64,000 nt of DNA from NCBI GenBank assembly GCA_021414365.1, contig JAIOOR010000021.1, forward strand, positions 62,001 through 126,000, read 5' to 3'. This DNA is from Nitrosarchaeum sp. (lineage in GTDB: Archaea; Thermoproteota; Nitrososphaeria; Nitrososphaerales; Nitrosopumilaceae). Shown here in pieces: positions 49,160 to 60,248 of the stretch. Each line of letters opens with the position of its first letter. The stretch's first letter is position 1. Made by a program: the position numbers and the translations under genes. The notes under the pieces are model-generated. The model did not search any database and was not told where the DNA came from. It saw nothing but the letters and a program-made list of their open reading frames with translations.

Positions 49160-49717
49160 ATGAAATTAGTAGTTGGTATTACAGGCAGTACGGGTGTAAT
49201 TTATGGAATTCGTTTACTTGAAGTTCTAAAAAAATTAAATGTTGAAACACATCTGATAATGTCTGAGTGGGCCATGAAGTGTATCTCAATGGAAACTGAA
49301 TTTAATCTTGATTATGTAAAATCTCTTGCAACATCTGTTTCTGATGAAAAAAACATGGCATCAAGTGTTTCAAGTGGAACTCATAAAGTGAATGGTATGG
49401 TGGTAGCACCATGTAGTATGAAGACTCTATCTGCAATTGCAAATGGTTATGATGATACACTTGTTGCAAGGGCAGCTGGTGTCACAATTAAAGAATCTAG
49501 AAAATTAATTTTAATGGTTAGAGAAACTCCTCTCTCTGCAATCCATCTTGAAAATATGCTCAAACTATCTAGGTTAGGAGTTGTAATTTTACCACCTGTC
49601 ACAGAATTTTATACAAAACCCAAAACAATTGATGACATTGTAAATCATGGTGTAGGAAAATGTTTGGATCAATTTGATCTAGAGCACGGTTTATACCCTC
49701 GCTGGGGCACTTTCTAA
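49160..49717 (+). CDS. ubiX: UbiX-family flavin prenyltransferase
   Basis: VVGITGSTGVIYGIRLLEVL...VVAPCSMKTLSAIANGYDDTLVARAAGVTIKE. Confidence 0.9.
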   Translation: MKLVVGITGSTGVIYGIRLLEVLKKLNVETHLIMSEWAMKCISMETEFNLDYVKSLATSVSDEKNMASSVSSGTHKVNGMVVAPCSMKTLSAIANGYDDTLVARAAGVTIKESRKLILMVRETPLSAIHLENMLKLSRLGVVILPPVTEFYTKPKTIDDIVNHGVGKCLDQFDLEHGLYPRWGTF

Positions 49718-49724
49718 TTTATAA

Positions 49725-50153
49725 TTGCCAAAAATAATTTTTGAAAAAATAATAAAGGCTGATAGAAAAAAAGTCTTTGAAATAACTACTAATTATGAAA
49801 ATTTTCAAAAAATTCTACCTCGATACTATCCCTCAATCAGAACAATATCCATCCGTGGCAATGTATCTGTAGTAGAAGAACATTTGCGAATCGGTGGAAA
49901 AGAGTTAGTTATGATGGTAAAACATGTAATTGACGAGCCAATATCACATGAAATTTTTATTATTGGGGGAGATGCCAAAGGCACTCATATTACTTTTAGA
50001 TATGAACATGTTCCAAATGCAACAAAACTGATAATTGAAGTTGATTGGAAACTAAGAGGAGTGATAAAACTGAATGCCTTTTTTGGAAAAAATAACATCC
50101 TAAAAGAATATTCTAAAATTATTGATGAATTTGCTTTAATTGCAGAGTGCTAG
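49725..50153 (+). CDS. SRPBCC/polyketide cyclase-like protein
   Basis: ADRKKVFEITTNYENFQKILPRYYPSI. Confidence 0.65.
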   Translation: MPKIIFEKIIKADRKKVFEITTNYENFQKILPRYYPSIRTISIRGNVSVVEEHLRIGGKELVMMVKHVIDEPISHEIFIIGGDAKGTHITFRYEHVPNATKLIIEVDWKLRGVIKLNAFFGKNNILKEYSKIIDEFALIAEC

Positions 50154-50356
50154 TCAATCTTTTCTTTATTTTTGAAATCGTTGAGTTCTCTTTCGGCCTC
50201 AATCTTGCCTTTCTCAAATTCTCCTTTTGCTTTACCTAATGTTTTTGCTAATTCTGGTATCTTCTTTGCTCCAAAAATAAATACTGCTGCTAAAACAAGA
50301 ATTATCAAAATTTCATTTATTCCAGGCATTGCAAGGAAAATACTTTCTAGTGTCAT
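50150..50356 (-). CDS. tatA: twin-arginine translocase TatA-type subunit
   Basis: INEILIILVLAAVFIFGAKKIPELAKTLGKAKGEF. Confidence 0.9.
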   Translation of the reverse strand: MTLESIFLAMPGINEILIILVLAAVFIFGAKKIPELAKTLGKAKGEFEKGKIEAERELNDFKNKEKID

Positions 50357-50368
50357 CTACGCTATAGT

Positions 50369-51166
50369 CTATGATTTAAGATTTAAATCTTTTTTGTGTT
50401 TTTTGTGCTCTAATACTAGCCCTGCCAGATAAAGTGCCATCATTGGTATTGAAATAAACCACATTGTGACGCCACTTCCATCTGGAGTGATTACTGCACC
50501 AAAGACCACTATTGCCAAAATGGCATATCTGATATTTTTTCTCCAAAAGTTATCCCCTACTATTCCTGACATGGTTATTGCATACATTACCAATGGAATT
50601 TGAAATGATATGCCAAACGCAAGTAAATACTGTAAAACAAATGTAATGAAATCCATAATGTTGAGAAATGTTATCAATCCTGAAGCATCACCGTACATGT
50701 AAAGAAATTCTAACATGTATGGTATTACTAGAAAATATGAAAAAAGACAACCTGTTATGAATAATCCTAATGCAGGGAGTGCAATATTGCGTGTAACTTT
50801 GATTTCTCGTTCTTTTAATGCTGGCTTTATGAATCCAACTGCCTCTTTGATTATCATAGGCATTCCAAACACAACAGCTACCAAGGCTCCGACATAAATT
50901 TGAGCAAATAGAGCTTGTCCTGGTTCAGTTTGTATTAACTGAACTCCCTCTGGAACTAGACTTTTTTTCATATGAGATGTAATTTGTGCTGCAACATTGT
51001 TGATTGGATCAATTTGTGGATAGTAAAGGTGAATTCCTGAAATTTCAATTGGGTATAAATGACATGAAATCACAAATGCAAAAATTATTCCTAATACGAT
51101 GATAATTCGTACTACTCTTTTTCTTAGTTCTTCTAGATGTTTATTGATATCTTCAATTGCTGACAT
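50369..51166 (-). CDS. tatC: twin-arginine translocase subunit TatC
   Basis: HLEELRKRVVRI and six TM helices. Confidence 0.92.
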   Translation of the reverse strand: MSAIEDINKHLEELRKRVVRIIIVLGIIFAFVISCHLYPIEISGIHLYYPQIDPINNVAAQITSHMKKSLVPEGVQLIQTEPGQALFAQIYVGALVAVVFGMPMIIKEAVGFIKPALKEREIKVTRNIALPALGLFITGCLFSYFLVIPYMLEFLYMYGDASGLITFLNIMDFITFVLQYLLAFGISFQIPLVMYAITMSGIVGDNFWRKNIRYAILAIVVFGAVITPDGSGVTMWFISIPMMALYLAGLVLEHKKHKKDLNLKS

Positions 51167-51196
51167 CTAAAATTCATCTATCTTAAACCACTTTAT

Positions 51197-51661
51197 CTAT
51201 TTGCCTGGGATTGGAAGTAACTTTGCTTCTGGTAATCCTGCATTTTTGAGTTCTTCCAGACTCAAATCTTGGAATTCTAGAGATATGATTGCCTTTGTTC
51301 TGAATTTTTGCTCCATGCTTTTTGCTAATGCTGCAATGTCTTTACTGGAATAGATTTCTTTTGAACCTTTGAGAAATATCCTCTCTCCTTTTTCCATTTC
51401 TTTTCCACCAAATTTTTCTTGAAGGAAACTTGTGATTGATGGTAATTCTTTTCTTGGGATGTTATTATGATAATATGTAATTCCCTTAACTGACTCATAG
51501 TCATATGGAGTCCCACCTCTGTACATGAAAATGCCGATAAAAATTGCATCTACATCTGGTTCTCTTATACATTTGATTTCCCAATTGATCAGTTTTTCTT
51601 CATTGTAGACAAATTTTTCCATCTCATCTGCTGTAATTTTCCAATATCTTGATCTTGACAA
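51197..51661 (-). CDS. hypothetical protein
   Basis: ORF track. Confidence 0.6.
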   Translation of the reverse strand: MSRSRYWKITADEMEKFVYNEEKLINWEIKCIREPDVDAIFIGIFMYRGGTPYDYESVKGITYYHNNIPRKELPSITSFLQEKFGGKEMEKGERIFLKGSKEIYSSKDIAALAKSMEQKFRTKAIISLEFQDLSLEELKNAGLPEAKLLPIPGK

Positions 51662-51726
51662 TACAAATACGCTTTACTCTTCTGATATAAATTCCAATAT
51701 ATGGGCATGTATGGATTAATTCAATC

Positions 51727-52431
51727 TTAGTTTGATTTGATTGATTTTGAATATTTTCTGGAAATTATCACTTCAATAATCAAACCTGTAACTATTACTG
51801 ATAAGACTGCAATTATTGACCACAATAGTTGCATTGAAGGTTCTGTCTGAATTGGCATTGCATTCATTGTGTTTCCAACATCTTGTGCTGGCATTGCTTT
51901 GAGTGCGGTATGAGGTACTTCTGAAGGCATTGATTCCATCATTGGAACTTGTTGTTCTGAGACTATTGATTTCTGAATTAACTGTGATGAAAACCACGCA
52001 GCTATTGATACTCCTCCGAGTGTAGCTAGTCTATGAATTCTAGTAAATGAATTAAAAAGTGACTTGCTCTTTTTTGCAGGCTCTGACATTTTTGACGGTA
52101 AAATTATAATTGCAAGCTTGTCTACCGTGTAAAATTTCATGTCATGAGACTTTGTATTTTTTCCAACACTTGTAATTTTCACTATTCCTGATTCCTGCAT
52201 CTTTTTTAAATGATAAATTACCAAAGGTAATGAAATCTCAGTTTTTTGTGATATTTGATTTGCAGTTAATGAATCATTAAACAAAATTTTCAAAATTTCT
52301 CTACTTGAATCTGAACTTAATATCTCTCCTATTGCCTTTATCTTTTGATCTTCAGTTGAGATGATTTCCACTCTGTCTGATATTCCAACTGACTCGTCTT
52401 CAAGGTCATCTTTCATTGAACCATCCACCAC
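51727..52431 (-). CDS. ArsR-like winged-helix protein with TM helices
   Basis: ILFNDSLTANQISQKTEISLPLVIYHLKKMQESGIVKI. Confidence 0.75.
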   Translation of the reverse strand: MVDGSMKDDLEDESVGISDRVEIISTEDQKIKAIGEILSSDSSREILKILFNDSLTANQISQKTEISLPLVIYHLKKMQESGIVKITSVGKNTKSHDMKFYTVDKLAIIILPSKMSEPAKKSKSLFNSFTRIHRLATLGGVSIAAWFSSQLIQKSIVSEQQVPMMESMPSEVPHTALKAMPAQDVGNTMNAMPIQTEPSMQLLWSIIAVLSVIVTGLIIEVIISRKYSKSIKSN

Positions 52432-52508
52432 AATAGTGTCTTATTAAGACTTACCATTAAAATGAAATTTAATCAAACTTTATCTACAAAATTCTTTTTT
52501 GGATATTC

Positions 52509-53288
52509 ATGAAACATTCAAAACAAATCATCGCTGGAATCATTGCTGTATTGGTAGTGGCAATCAGTGTGAGCGCAATTTCAGCTGCACCAAGTGCATC
52601 AGCCCAAGAGGTTACTCCATTTCCATCTCGGGAAAAAGTAATCTCAGTTACAGGTACTGCAACTTCAAGTGTAGCGCCGGATCTTGCAAACATTAGTTTT
52701 GGTGTTGAAACTCAAGAAAAAACTGCCAAAGACGCACTTGCTTCAAACTCTGAATTAATGAATACCGTGATTGACGCAATAAAAAAGGTGGGAATCACAG
52801 ATTCAGAAATCAGCACATCGCAGTTTAGCATTTATCCTGTGTATAACTATTACCAGGAAAAAGATACTGGCAAAAATATTCAAGAACTAATTGGATACAA
52901 AGTAAGCAATATCATTAATGTAAAAACTGAGAAGCTTGACAGTGTGGCGTCAATAATTGATGGTGCTGTAGGTGCTGGAGTAAACAGAGTTGATAGTGTA
53001 TTTTTTTCATTATCTCCTGAAGTTGCCTCTAAACTCAAAGATGATCTTTTAGCACAAGCAGTTCTAAATGCAAAGTCAAAGGCAGAAATCGCATTAACTC
53101 CACTGAACTACAAAGTAATTGGAGTAAAGGAGATCTCTTTATCTGAATTTTCAATACCATACCCAAGACCAATGAGTGATATGGCTTATGGCGCAATGGA
53201 AAAATCATCTGCACCAACACCAATATTCACATCAGATCAAGATATCAGCACAAGCGCAAACGTTGTCTTCCTTATTGGAAGCAACTAG
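52509..53288 (+). CDS. SIMPL-domain (DUF541) protein
   Basis: ISVTGTATSSVAPDLANISFGVETQEKTAKDA. Confidence 0.85.
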   Translation: MKHSKQIIAGIIAVLVVAISVSAISAAPSASAQEVTPFPSREKVISVTGTATSSVAPDLANISFGVETQEKTAKDALASNSELMNTVIDAIKKVGITDSEISTSQFSIYPVYNYYQEKDTGKNIQELIGYKVSNIINVKTEKLDSVASIIDGAVGAGVNRVDSVFFSLSPEVASKLKDDLLAQAVLNAKSKAEIALTPLNYKVIGVKEISLSEFSIPYPRPMSDMAYGAMEKSSAPTPIFTSDQDISTSANVVFLIGSN

Positions 53289-53539
53289 TTTTATTTTTTT
53301 AATGACCATTTATTACCATTTAATTGTGCCTAAGGATATATTCTAACAATCTTTTTAAGAATTCGTTCATAATTTCTTAAAACAATTTATTTAATTCAAA
53401 TATGTGTGGAAACTTTTGGTGGATTCTTTTTAAAATCAAAAAGAAAGATCTGATTTTAAATTATCTCCATCATATCTTAATGCCGTTTAAAGAAATTCGG
53501 TAGGAAGATAGATTAACCTCTTTTTGATTTTGAAAATTA

Positions 53540-53800
53540 ATGACTACCTTTGATGTTCATGTAATAATTGAAAACAAACCTGGAATAAGTGACCCTGAAG
53601 GTGAAACAATACTACATGATCTTGTCTTGAAAGGAAATCATTCTGCAGTCTCTAAAATCAAAACTGCCAAGATGCTAAAATTCACAATCAAAGAAAAAGA
53701 CAAAAAGTCTGCAAAAATTACAGTTCAGAAAATCTGTGATGAATTGCGCATTTACAATCCAATGGTCAGCAAAGTCACAATTGATGTCTTTGATGCTTAA
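53540..53800 (+). CDS. purS: FGAM synthase subunit PurS
   Basis: VIIENKPGISDPEGETI. Confidence 0.9.
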   Translation: MTTFDVHVIIENKPGISDPEGETILHDLVLKGNHSAVSKIKTAKMLKFTIKEKDKKSAKITVQKICDELRIYNPMVSKVTIDVFDA

Positions 53801-53910
53801 GGATTTTAAATTATACAAAATCAAATAAATTCATTTTATGACTATGCGATCAGAATTTTTTTTCTTTATTGGTTGATTCAAATTAAATATCTCTGTCAAT
53901 AAAGTAAATT

Positions 53911-54591
53911 GTGAAGGTAGGTGTAGTAGTTTTTCCAGGCAGTAACTGCGATCGTGATATGTATCATGTTTTGACTGATGTTTTCAAATTTAATGCTGAA
54001 TATTTCTGGCATGAAAAAGGACTGCCAAAAAACATAGATGCTGTAATACTTCCAGGTGGATTTTCTTATGGCGACAGACTAAGGTCAGGTGCAATTGCAG
54101 CCCATAGTCCAATAATTGCAGATGTGAGAAAAATGGCAGAAAAAGGAATCCCAATTTTGGGGGTGTGTAATGGATTTCAGATTTTAGTTGAAGCAGGATT
54201 ACTTCCTGGTGCACTTTTAAAAAACACATCACTTAATTTTATGTGTGGTTGGACTAACCTTATAGTAGAAAATAATAAAACCCCATTTACAAATAAATTA
54301 AAATTAAATCAAAAAATTCCAATCCCAATTGCAAATGGTGAAGGTCGATACTATGTTGATAATGAAACCCTGAAAAAATTAAAGAAAAATAACCAAATTG
54401 TATTTAGATACAGTGAAATTGTAAACGGTTCTACGGATAGAATTGCAGGAGTATGCAATGAATCAGGTAATGTTGTTGGTATGATGCCTCATCCTGAGAG
54501 AGCTGCCGAATCTGCAATCAACCCGATTGACAATAAACCATCATCACTAATTTTTGAATCTCTGCTAGATACAATCGGTGTTACAAATTGA
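53911..54591 (+). CDS. purQ: FGAM synthase glutaminase subunit PurQ
   Basis: VFPGSNCDRD...GVCNGFQIL...MMPHPERA. Confidence 0.95.
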   Translation: MKVGVVVFPGSNCDRDMYHVLTDVFKFNAEYFWHEKGLPKNIDAVILPGGFSYGDRLRSGAIAAHSPIIADVRKMAEKGIPILGVCNGFQILVEAGLLPGALLKNTSLNFMCGWTNLIVENNKTPFTNKLKLNQKIPIPIANGEGRYYVDNETLKKLKKNNQIVFRYSEIVNGSTDRIAGVCNESGNVVGMMPHPERAAESAINPIDNKPSSLIFESLLDTIGVTN

Positions 54592-56753
54592 GTCTAGAGC
54601 CTCAGGAACTAGATGATCTTACATCAAAGATTGGACGAAAACCAACATCAACTGAGTTACAAATTGTTGCTGCTGAATGGTCAGAGCATTGTTCTTACAA
54701 ATCTTCTAAAAAACATCTCAAAATGCTACCGATGAAAGGTCGTCTAGTAATTTCAGAAAAAGGTTATGATTCTGGAGTATTGGATGTTGGAGATGGCTAT
54801 GTAATCACAGCTCACATTGAAAGTCACAATCATCCATCTGCAGTAGAACCATACGGTGGAGCTGCAACTGGGGTTGGTGGGGTGATTAGAGATATTTTAT
54901 CTGCTGGAACTAGACCTATTGCAATCTTTGATGGATTGAGATTTGGAGATATTGAAAAAGACCTACAAGCAAGATGGTTGTTCAAAAATGCAGTTACTGG
55001 AATTGCAGATTATGGAAACTGTTTAGGAATTCCTACTATTGGCGGAGAAGTAGAGTTTGATGAATGCTATTCAAATTATGCTCTAGTTGATGTTGCAGCA
55101 ATTGGATTTGGCAAAAAAAAGAATCTGATTAAAAATCATGCAAAAAAAGGCAACATTGTTGTATTATTGGGCGGCTCTACTGGTCGAGATGGAATTGGTG
55201 GCTCTCAGTTTGCATCTGATTCGCTAGAATCTGAAAATCGTTCTGCTGTCCAAATTCCTGATCCGTTTATTGAAAAATTAATTATAGAGGCAATATTGGA
55301 AGCTAGAGACCAGCATCTCATTAATGCAATGAAAGACCTTGGAGGTGGTGGACTATCTTGTGCAGTGTCTGAAACTGCAGATGCTTTATCCATTGGAATA
55401 GAGATGGATGTGGACAAAGTCCATACTAGAGAATCTGATATGAGCCCCGAAGAAATAATGGTGTCTGAATCCCAAGAAAGAATGCTAATTGTAACTACTG
55501 ATGAGAAATTAAAAAAATTACAAATAATTTGCAAAAAATTCCGTATTGCTTGTTCAGTTATTGGCCATGTTACAACTAATAATATGATGCATGTAAAAAA
55601 AGGCAAAAAAACCTGTGCTAATCTTCCAACGGATGTAGTTGCAAATGCAAAACTATTGGACAGACCTTCAAAAAAGCCAGCATATCTTGAAACAATAGAG
55701 CAAGAAAAAAAACTCAAACCTGTTTCTGATTACTCAAAAATGATGCTAAAATTTTTAGCGTCGCCAAACATCGCAAGCAAAATTTGGGTATATGGACAGT
55801 ATGATCATGAGGTAGGAATTAGAACTGTAGTAAAGCCTGGCAAAGACGCATCGGTATTGAGATTGGATAATGGTAAATTCTTATCTGCAAAAATCGATGG
55901 TAATCCAAAACACTGCTACATTAATCCTCGTGAAGGCGCAATTGGGTGCTTTGAGGAAGCGTGCAGAAATGTGGTATGTACTGGTGCAAAACCAATTGGA
56001 ATGCTTGATCATTTGCAGTTTGGAAACCCAGAGAACCCTGAAATTTTTTGGACATTTTTAGAATCTCTAAAGGGGCTAACTGATTTTGCAAAATATTTTG
56101 AAATACCATGTGTTGGTGGGAAAGTGAGTTTGTACAATGAAACTCCATCTGGCCCAATAAAACCAACCCCATTAATTGGAATTTTGGGGCTAATTGAAAA
56201 GACCCCCATATCTTCTCAAATTATATCTCCGGGTGACTCTCTGATGATAATTGGCGATACAAAAGATGAGATGGGCGGTTCTGAATATTTTGAATACATT
56301 CACAAGTTCATTGGAGGCAAATGCCCCGTTGTAAATTTCAAAGAATCAAAATCAAACATGAATATAGTTTTGGAACTTGTTAAAAATGAATTGCTCAAAG
56401 CTGCACATGACTGCTCTAAAGGTGGACTGGCAGTAGCGATATCTGAATTATGCATGACTCACAAAATTGGATGTAAAGTATCTTTAGACAAAGTACCTGG
56501 ACCAAAACTAGATGTTGACAGGGTTTTATTTTCTGAGAGTCATTCTAGATATCTACTAGTCTTTGAAAAGAAAAACCTCAAAAAACTAGAAGACATTCTC
56601 AAAAAAGACAAAATATCATACAGTGTGTTAGGAAAGTTTGGCGGCGAAAATATTCTATTTAGTAAATCAAGCAAACCCATCATTGATCTAAGAGTTGATA
56701 AGGCTCAAAAAACTTGGTTTAATTCGTTAAGGGAGTTGGTGGTGCATGGTTAA
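54588..56753 (+). CDS. purL: FGAM synthase subunit PurL
   Basis: EWSEHCSYKSSK, ESHNHPSAVEPYGGAATGVGG. Confidence 0.97.
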   Translation: MSLEPQELDDLTSKIGRKPTSTELQIVAAEWSEHCSYKSSKKHLKMLPMKGRLVISEKGYDSGVLDVGDGYVITAHIESHNHPSAVEPYGGAATGVGGVIRDILSAGTRPIAIFDGLRFGDIEKDLQARWLFKNAVTGIADYGNCLGIPTIGGEVEFDECYSNYALVDVAAIGFGKKKNLIKNHAKKGNIVVLLGGSTGRDGIGGSQFASDSLESENRSAVQIPDPFIEKLIIEAILEARDQHLINAMKDLGGGGLSCAVSETADALSIGIEMDVDKVHTRESDMSPEEIMVSESQERMLIVTTDEKLKKLQIICKKFRIACSVIGHVTTNNMMHVKKGKKTCANLPTDVVANAKLLDRPSKKPAYLETIEQEKKLKPVSDYSKMMLKFLASPNIASKIWVYGQYDHEVGIRTVVKPGKDASVLRLDNGKFLSAKIDGNPKHCYINPREGAIGCFEEACRNVVCTGAKPIGMLDHLQFGNPENPEIFWTFLESLKGLTDFAKYFEIPCVGGKVSLYNETPSGPIKPTPLIGILGLIEKTPISSQIISPGDSLMIIGDTKDEMGGSEYFEYIHKFIGGKCPVVNFKESKSNMNIVLELVKNELLKAAHDCSKGGLAVAISELCMTHKIGCKVSLDKVPGPKLDVDRVLFSESHSRYLLVFEKKNLKKLEDILKKDKISYSVLGKFGGENILFSKSSKPIIDLRVDKAQKTWFNSLRELVVHG

Positions 56754-58179
56754 AGAAAATTGTGGTGTTGTTGGAATTTTTAGTCTTAGTGGCACTAATG
56801 TAGTCCCAATGGCAATTGATGCATTAAGGGCATTACAACATAGAGGCCAAGAAGCTTGGGGCATTGCAATTCCAAACAAAGAGCCACTAAAAAGACTGGG
56901 TCTTGTTTCTGGTGCATCGTCTGAATTTAAGAAAATATCTGAAGATTACGCATCTCCTGCAGTAATTGGTCATGTGCGATATTCTACTATGGGAAGAAGC
57001 ACTCTGGAAAATGCACAGCCGCTCAAAGTCAAAGATCTCTGTATTGCACATAATGGAACAATAGCTAATGTTCAAGAATTATCTAATTTGGTTGGAGGTT
57101 GCTCATTTACTCCACAAAATGCAAGTGACACACTAGTTGCAGCTCAAAGATTAGTGTCGCTAATTTCTGAAAATGGACAAATGGGAAAGGCACTATCAAT
57201 TTTAAAAAACGAGATGGTTGGCTCTTATTGTTTTACATTTATCTCTGATGATAATTCTGTTTATGCTGCAAGGGATCCTAAAGGATTCAGACCTATGGTA
57301 TTAGGTTACAAAGAATCTGATGACACATACATTGTTGCATCTGAATCATCTGCAGTTTCTGCAGTTGGTGCTCAATTACAAAGAGATGTCAAACCAGGCG
57401 AATTAATCAAACTCAGTACTAAAGGATTAGAAACTGAGCGATTCTCCGAAGATACATCACGTGCTCACTGTTCTTTTGAATTTACTTATTTTGCACATCC
57501 TTCAAGTAACATGGAAGGTGCAAACATTTACATCTCTAGAAAAAATATTGGCAGATTTTTGGCAAGAAAATTTCCAATACCTGATGCTGATCTTGTAATT
57601 CCCGTCCCAGATTCTGCAAGACCTGCTGCATTAGGATATGCACAAGAATTGGGAATTACATTTGATGAAGGATTGCTCAAAGACAGATATAGCAAAAAAG
57701 GTCCCCTACGTAGTTTTATTGAACCACATCAAAGTGATAGAATTGAAATTAATCGTTGGATTATTCCAATTAAAGAAATCATTAATGATAAACATGTAGT
57801 TGTAATTGACGATAGTTTGGTAAGGGGAACTAGTTCAAAGGCAATAATTCAAGCACTACGAAGAGCAGGTGCTAAAAAAATCAGCATGGTGATCACATAC
57901 CCCCCAATTAAATTTCCATGCTATGCTGGAATTGATTTTCCTTCACAAGAAGAACTTGCAACATTTTCTGATGGACAGAATATGACTGATGAGGAACTAA
58001 CTGAGATGGTTCGAAAGAGCATTGGGGCTGACTTTTTAGGCTATAATGATGCTGAAAACCTTGCAAGAGCAGTAGGAATATCAAAAGATTCGATGTGTTT
58101 TACCTGTTCGTCTGGAAATTATGATTCCCTAGGAATTACCCCAGAGTTTAAAACACGTATTGAGATGAAAGGCGAGTAA
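56746..58179 (+). CDS. purF: amidophosphoribosyltransferase PurF
   Basis: CGVVGIFSL, ALQHRGQEAWG, VVVIDDSLVRGTSSK. Confidence 0.97.
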   Translation: MVKENCGVVGIFSLSGTNVVPMAIDALRALQHRGQEAWGIAIPNKEPLKRLGLVSGASSEFKKISEDYASPAVIGHVRYSTMGRSTLENAQPLKVKDLCIAHNGTIANVQELSNLVGGCSFTPQNASDTLVAAQRLVSLISENGQMGKALSILKNEMVGSYCFTFISDDNSVYAARDPKGFRPMVLGYKESDDTYIVASESSAVSAVGAQLQRDVKPGELIKLSTKGLETERFSEDTSRAHCSFEFTYFAHPSSNMEGANIYISRKNIGRFLARKFPIPDADLVIPVPDSARPAALGYAQELGITFDEGLLKDRYSKKGPLRSFIEPHQSDRIEINRWIIPIKEIINDKHVVVIDDSLVRGTSSKAIIQALRRAGAKKISMVITYPPIKFPCYAGIDFPSQEELATFSDGQNMTDEELTEMVRKSIGADFLGYNDAENLARAVGISKDSMCFTCSSGNYDSLGITPEFKTRIEMKGE

Positions 58180-58180
58180 T

Positions 58181-58426
58181 ATGGAAACTGCATATGTTTT
58201 AGTTAAGAGTGAAATGGCTCACGAAATGGATGTTATGAGTGAATTGTTAAAAATTGATACTGTTAAAGAAGCTAGAGGGACATTTGGTGTTTATGATCTA
58301 TTTGCCAAAGTAGAAGCAAATACTGCAAAAGAAGTCGAAGACACAATTACCAAAAAAATCAGAAAAATAAAACATGTCATATCAACTACTACCCTATCTG
58401 TAATCCCAGAACAAGACAAAAAATAA
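58181..58426 (+). CDS. Lrp/AsnC ligand-binding (RAM) domain protein
   Basis: AYVLVKSEMAHEMDVMSELLKIDTVKEARGTFGVYDLFAKVEA. Confidence 0.85.
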   Translation: METAYVLVKSEMAHEMDVMSELLKIDTVKEARGTFGVYDLFAKVEANTAKEVEDTITKKIRKIKHVISTTTLSVIPEQDKK

Positions 58427-58468
58427 TCTGGGTCTTTCTTTAAATATTGTTTTTAGGAAAATCATTTA

Positions 58469-58747
58469 ATGAAAGCTGTTTGGAATGATGCAATAATTGC
58501 AGAAAGTGACAATACTGTAGTAGTTGAGGGAAATCACTACTTTCCATTTGATTCAATAAAATCTGAATACTTTAAAAAAACAGACCTAACTACGTTTTGC
58601 GGTTGGAAAGGAACGGCGAATTATTACTCTATAACAGTTAATGGAAAAACTAACAAAGATTGTGCCTGGTATTATGCAGAACCAAACGATGCTGCCAAAA
58701 AAATTAAGGGCATGGTTGCATTTTGGAATGGCGTCCAAGTAAAATAG
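58469..58747 (+). CDS. DUF427 family protein
   Basis: VVVEGNHYFPFDSIKSEYF...CGWKGTANYYSI. Confidence 0.85.
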   Translation: MKAVWNDAIIAESDNTVVVEGNHYFPFDSIKSEYFKKTDLTTFCGWKGTANYYSITVNGKTNKDCAWYYAEPNDAAKKIKGMVAFWNGVQVK

Positions 58748-58977
58748 CCTCAATCCTTGTTTTTATTGTATTTTATGAATTTAAAAATTAAAAAGAAAGA
58801 TTCAGAGAAATGGTGTTGTTAAAAACCCAACAATACTTCCTACTAGAAAGAGAAATATGCTTTTTGCCATGCCTGAGTCATTTTATTTTAGTGTAATTCC
58901 ATTATAAAAACAAATTCGTTTTGTTGTTCATTACTAACAAAGAAATCTAGAATAATCAAAACCACATAATATGCACT

Positions 58978-59190
58978 ATGAAAATATTATCTGCTATGGG
59001 AACTTCATTTTTAATTACTAGTCTTATGATGCCAACATTTCTTACATCATCTTATGGGTCTAATGGAATATGGATAATGTATTCTATACTTACATTTGTC
59101 TCAGGCATAGTGTTTATTGTAATATCTGCAATCAGATCAAAGCAACAAATAGAATACGATCTTTATAAAAAACAAAGACTAAACTCATAA
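58978..59190 (+). CDS. small membrane protein
   Basis: two TM segments. Confidence 0.55.
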   Translation: MKILSAMGTSFLITSLMMPTFLTSSYGSNGIWIMYSILTFVSGIVFIVISAIRSKQQIEYDLYKKQRLNS

Positions 59191-59235
59191 TTGATTTTAG
59201 AGTAAATTTGATATTGATTAACTGATTTGATAGTT

Positions 59236-59718
59236 TTACCATTTTTTTCCATATTTTTTTAATGATGATTTGGAATCATTAGAAAGAGTATCTAGCGTAT
59301 GTGAATCATAATTTGCATCTGTGAAATCTATGTTTGCAAGAATTGCACCATCAAAGTTCGTATGCCTGAGATTTGTTCCACTCAGATTGGCATCACTCAA
59401 ATCCGCACTTCTCAAATCCGAATAAAATAAATCAGCTCCTCTCAAATCTGAGCCTCGAAGATCAGCTCCATACAAATCAGCATCCCATAATTTTGCATCT
59501 GATAGATTTGCCCCTCTCAAATCTGAGCCTCTTAATTTAACATAAAACAAAATTGCCCCACTCAAATCAGCCCCACTCAAATCTGCATTATGGATATCTC
59601 TATTTTTAAGATTAACTCCACTCATATTGGAATTTGATAAATTTCTTGCAATCAGATCCTCATAATCAAAATTAGTATTTGTTAAATTCCTTTTTTTGAA
59701 TACATCTGAGGGATTCAT
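59236..59718 (-). CDS. pentapeptide-repeat protein
   Basis: repeated A(D/N)Lxx(A/S) units. Confidence 0.9.
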   Translation of the reverse strand: MNPSDVFKKRNLTNTNFDYEDLIARNLSNSNMSGVNLKNRDIHNADLSGADLSGAILFYVKLRGSDLRGANLSDAKLWDADLYGADLRGSDLRGADLFYSDLRSADLSDANLSGTNLRHTNFDGAILANIDFTDANYDSHTLDTLSNDSKSSLKKYGKKW

Positions 59719-59812
59719 TGTATATTACAAGTTACCAAAATAAGCACATTTGAATTTAGATGTGAAACTGTATTTTATTGATAATGGTATGTGCTCAAAA
59801 CTAGGGACTGTT

Positions 59813-60019
59813 TTATTTTGCAAATAGATTTGTACGACCACATTTTCTACAACTCGTGGTACCATTTTTTGTATATTCATGATTGCAATCAATGTTCTCA
59901 TTTGATATTGTTTGTTTTCTTTCTAAAGCGTCTGTATAAAATTTGTAACAACTTGTAGAACAAAAAACGGCATTTTTTGCATTAAACTCTTTTTTACAAT
60001 TTCTACAACTTGTTACCAT
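59813..60019 (-). CDS. zinc-ribbon hypothetical protein
   Basis: CRNCKKEF...CSTSCYKF...CRKCG. Confidence 0.6.
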   Translation of the reverse strand: MVTSCRNCKKEFNAKNAVFCSTSCYKFYTDALERKQTISNENIDCNHEYTKNGTTSCRKCGRTNLFAK

Positions 60020-60059
60020 GACATTAATTTTGTATTTGTTAATTTAAACAAATCTGAAA

Positions 60060-60248
60060 TTATTCTGCTAGTTTGCAATTAAACTCAATGGTGTCTACTG
60101 TTTTACCATCTATGATTTCCTTTGAAATTTTTGGATAAAAATTAGGTTGATCTTTTGGCATAATTTTAGAATCCCCAACAGCACTTGCATCTGTAATGAC
60201 AAATATTGATGCGACTAACATTATTGTTACTATTAGATACATCTTCAT
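60060..60248 (-). CDS. small secreted protein
   Basis: signal peptide-like N-terminus. Confidence 0.5.
   Translation of the reverse strand: MKMYLIVTIMLVASIFVITDASAVGDSKIMPKDQPNFYPKISKEIIDGKTVDTIEFNCKLAE

Noticed and set aside
55205-55717. 170-aa minus-strand ORF inside purL
   Set aside because: Shadow ORF opposite a well-recognised PurL coding region.
59236-59718. Tandem CTCAAATC-like DNA repeats as a mobile or CRISPR-like array
   Set aside because: Explained by pentapeptide-repeat codons.
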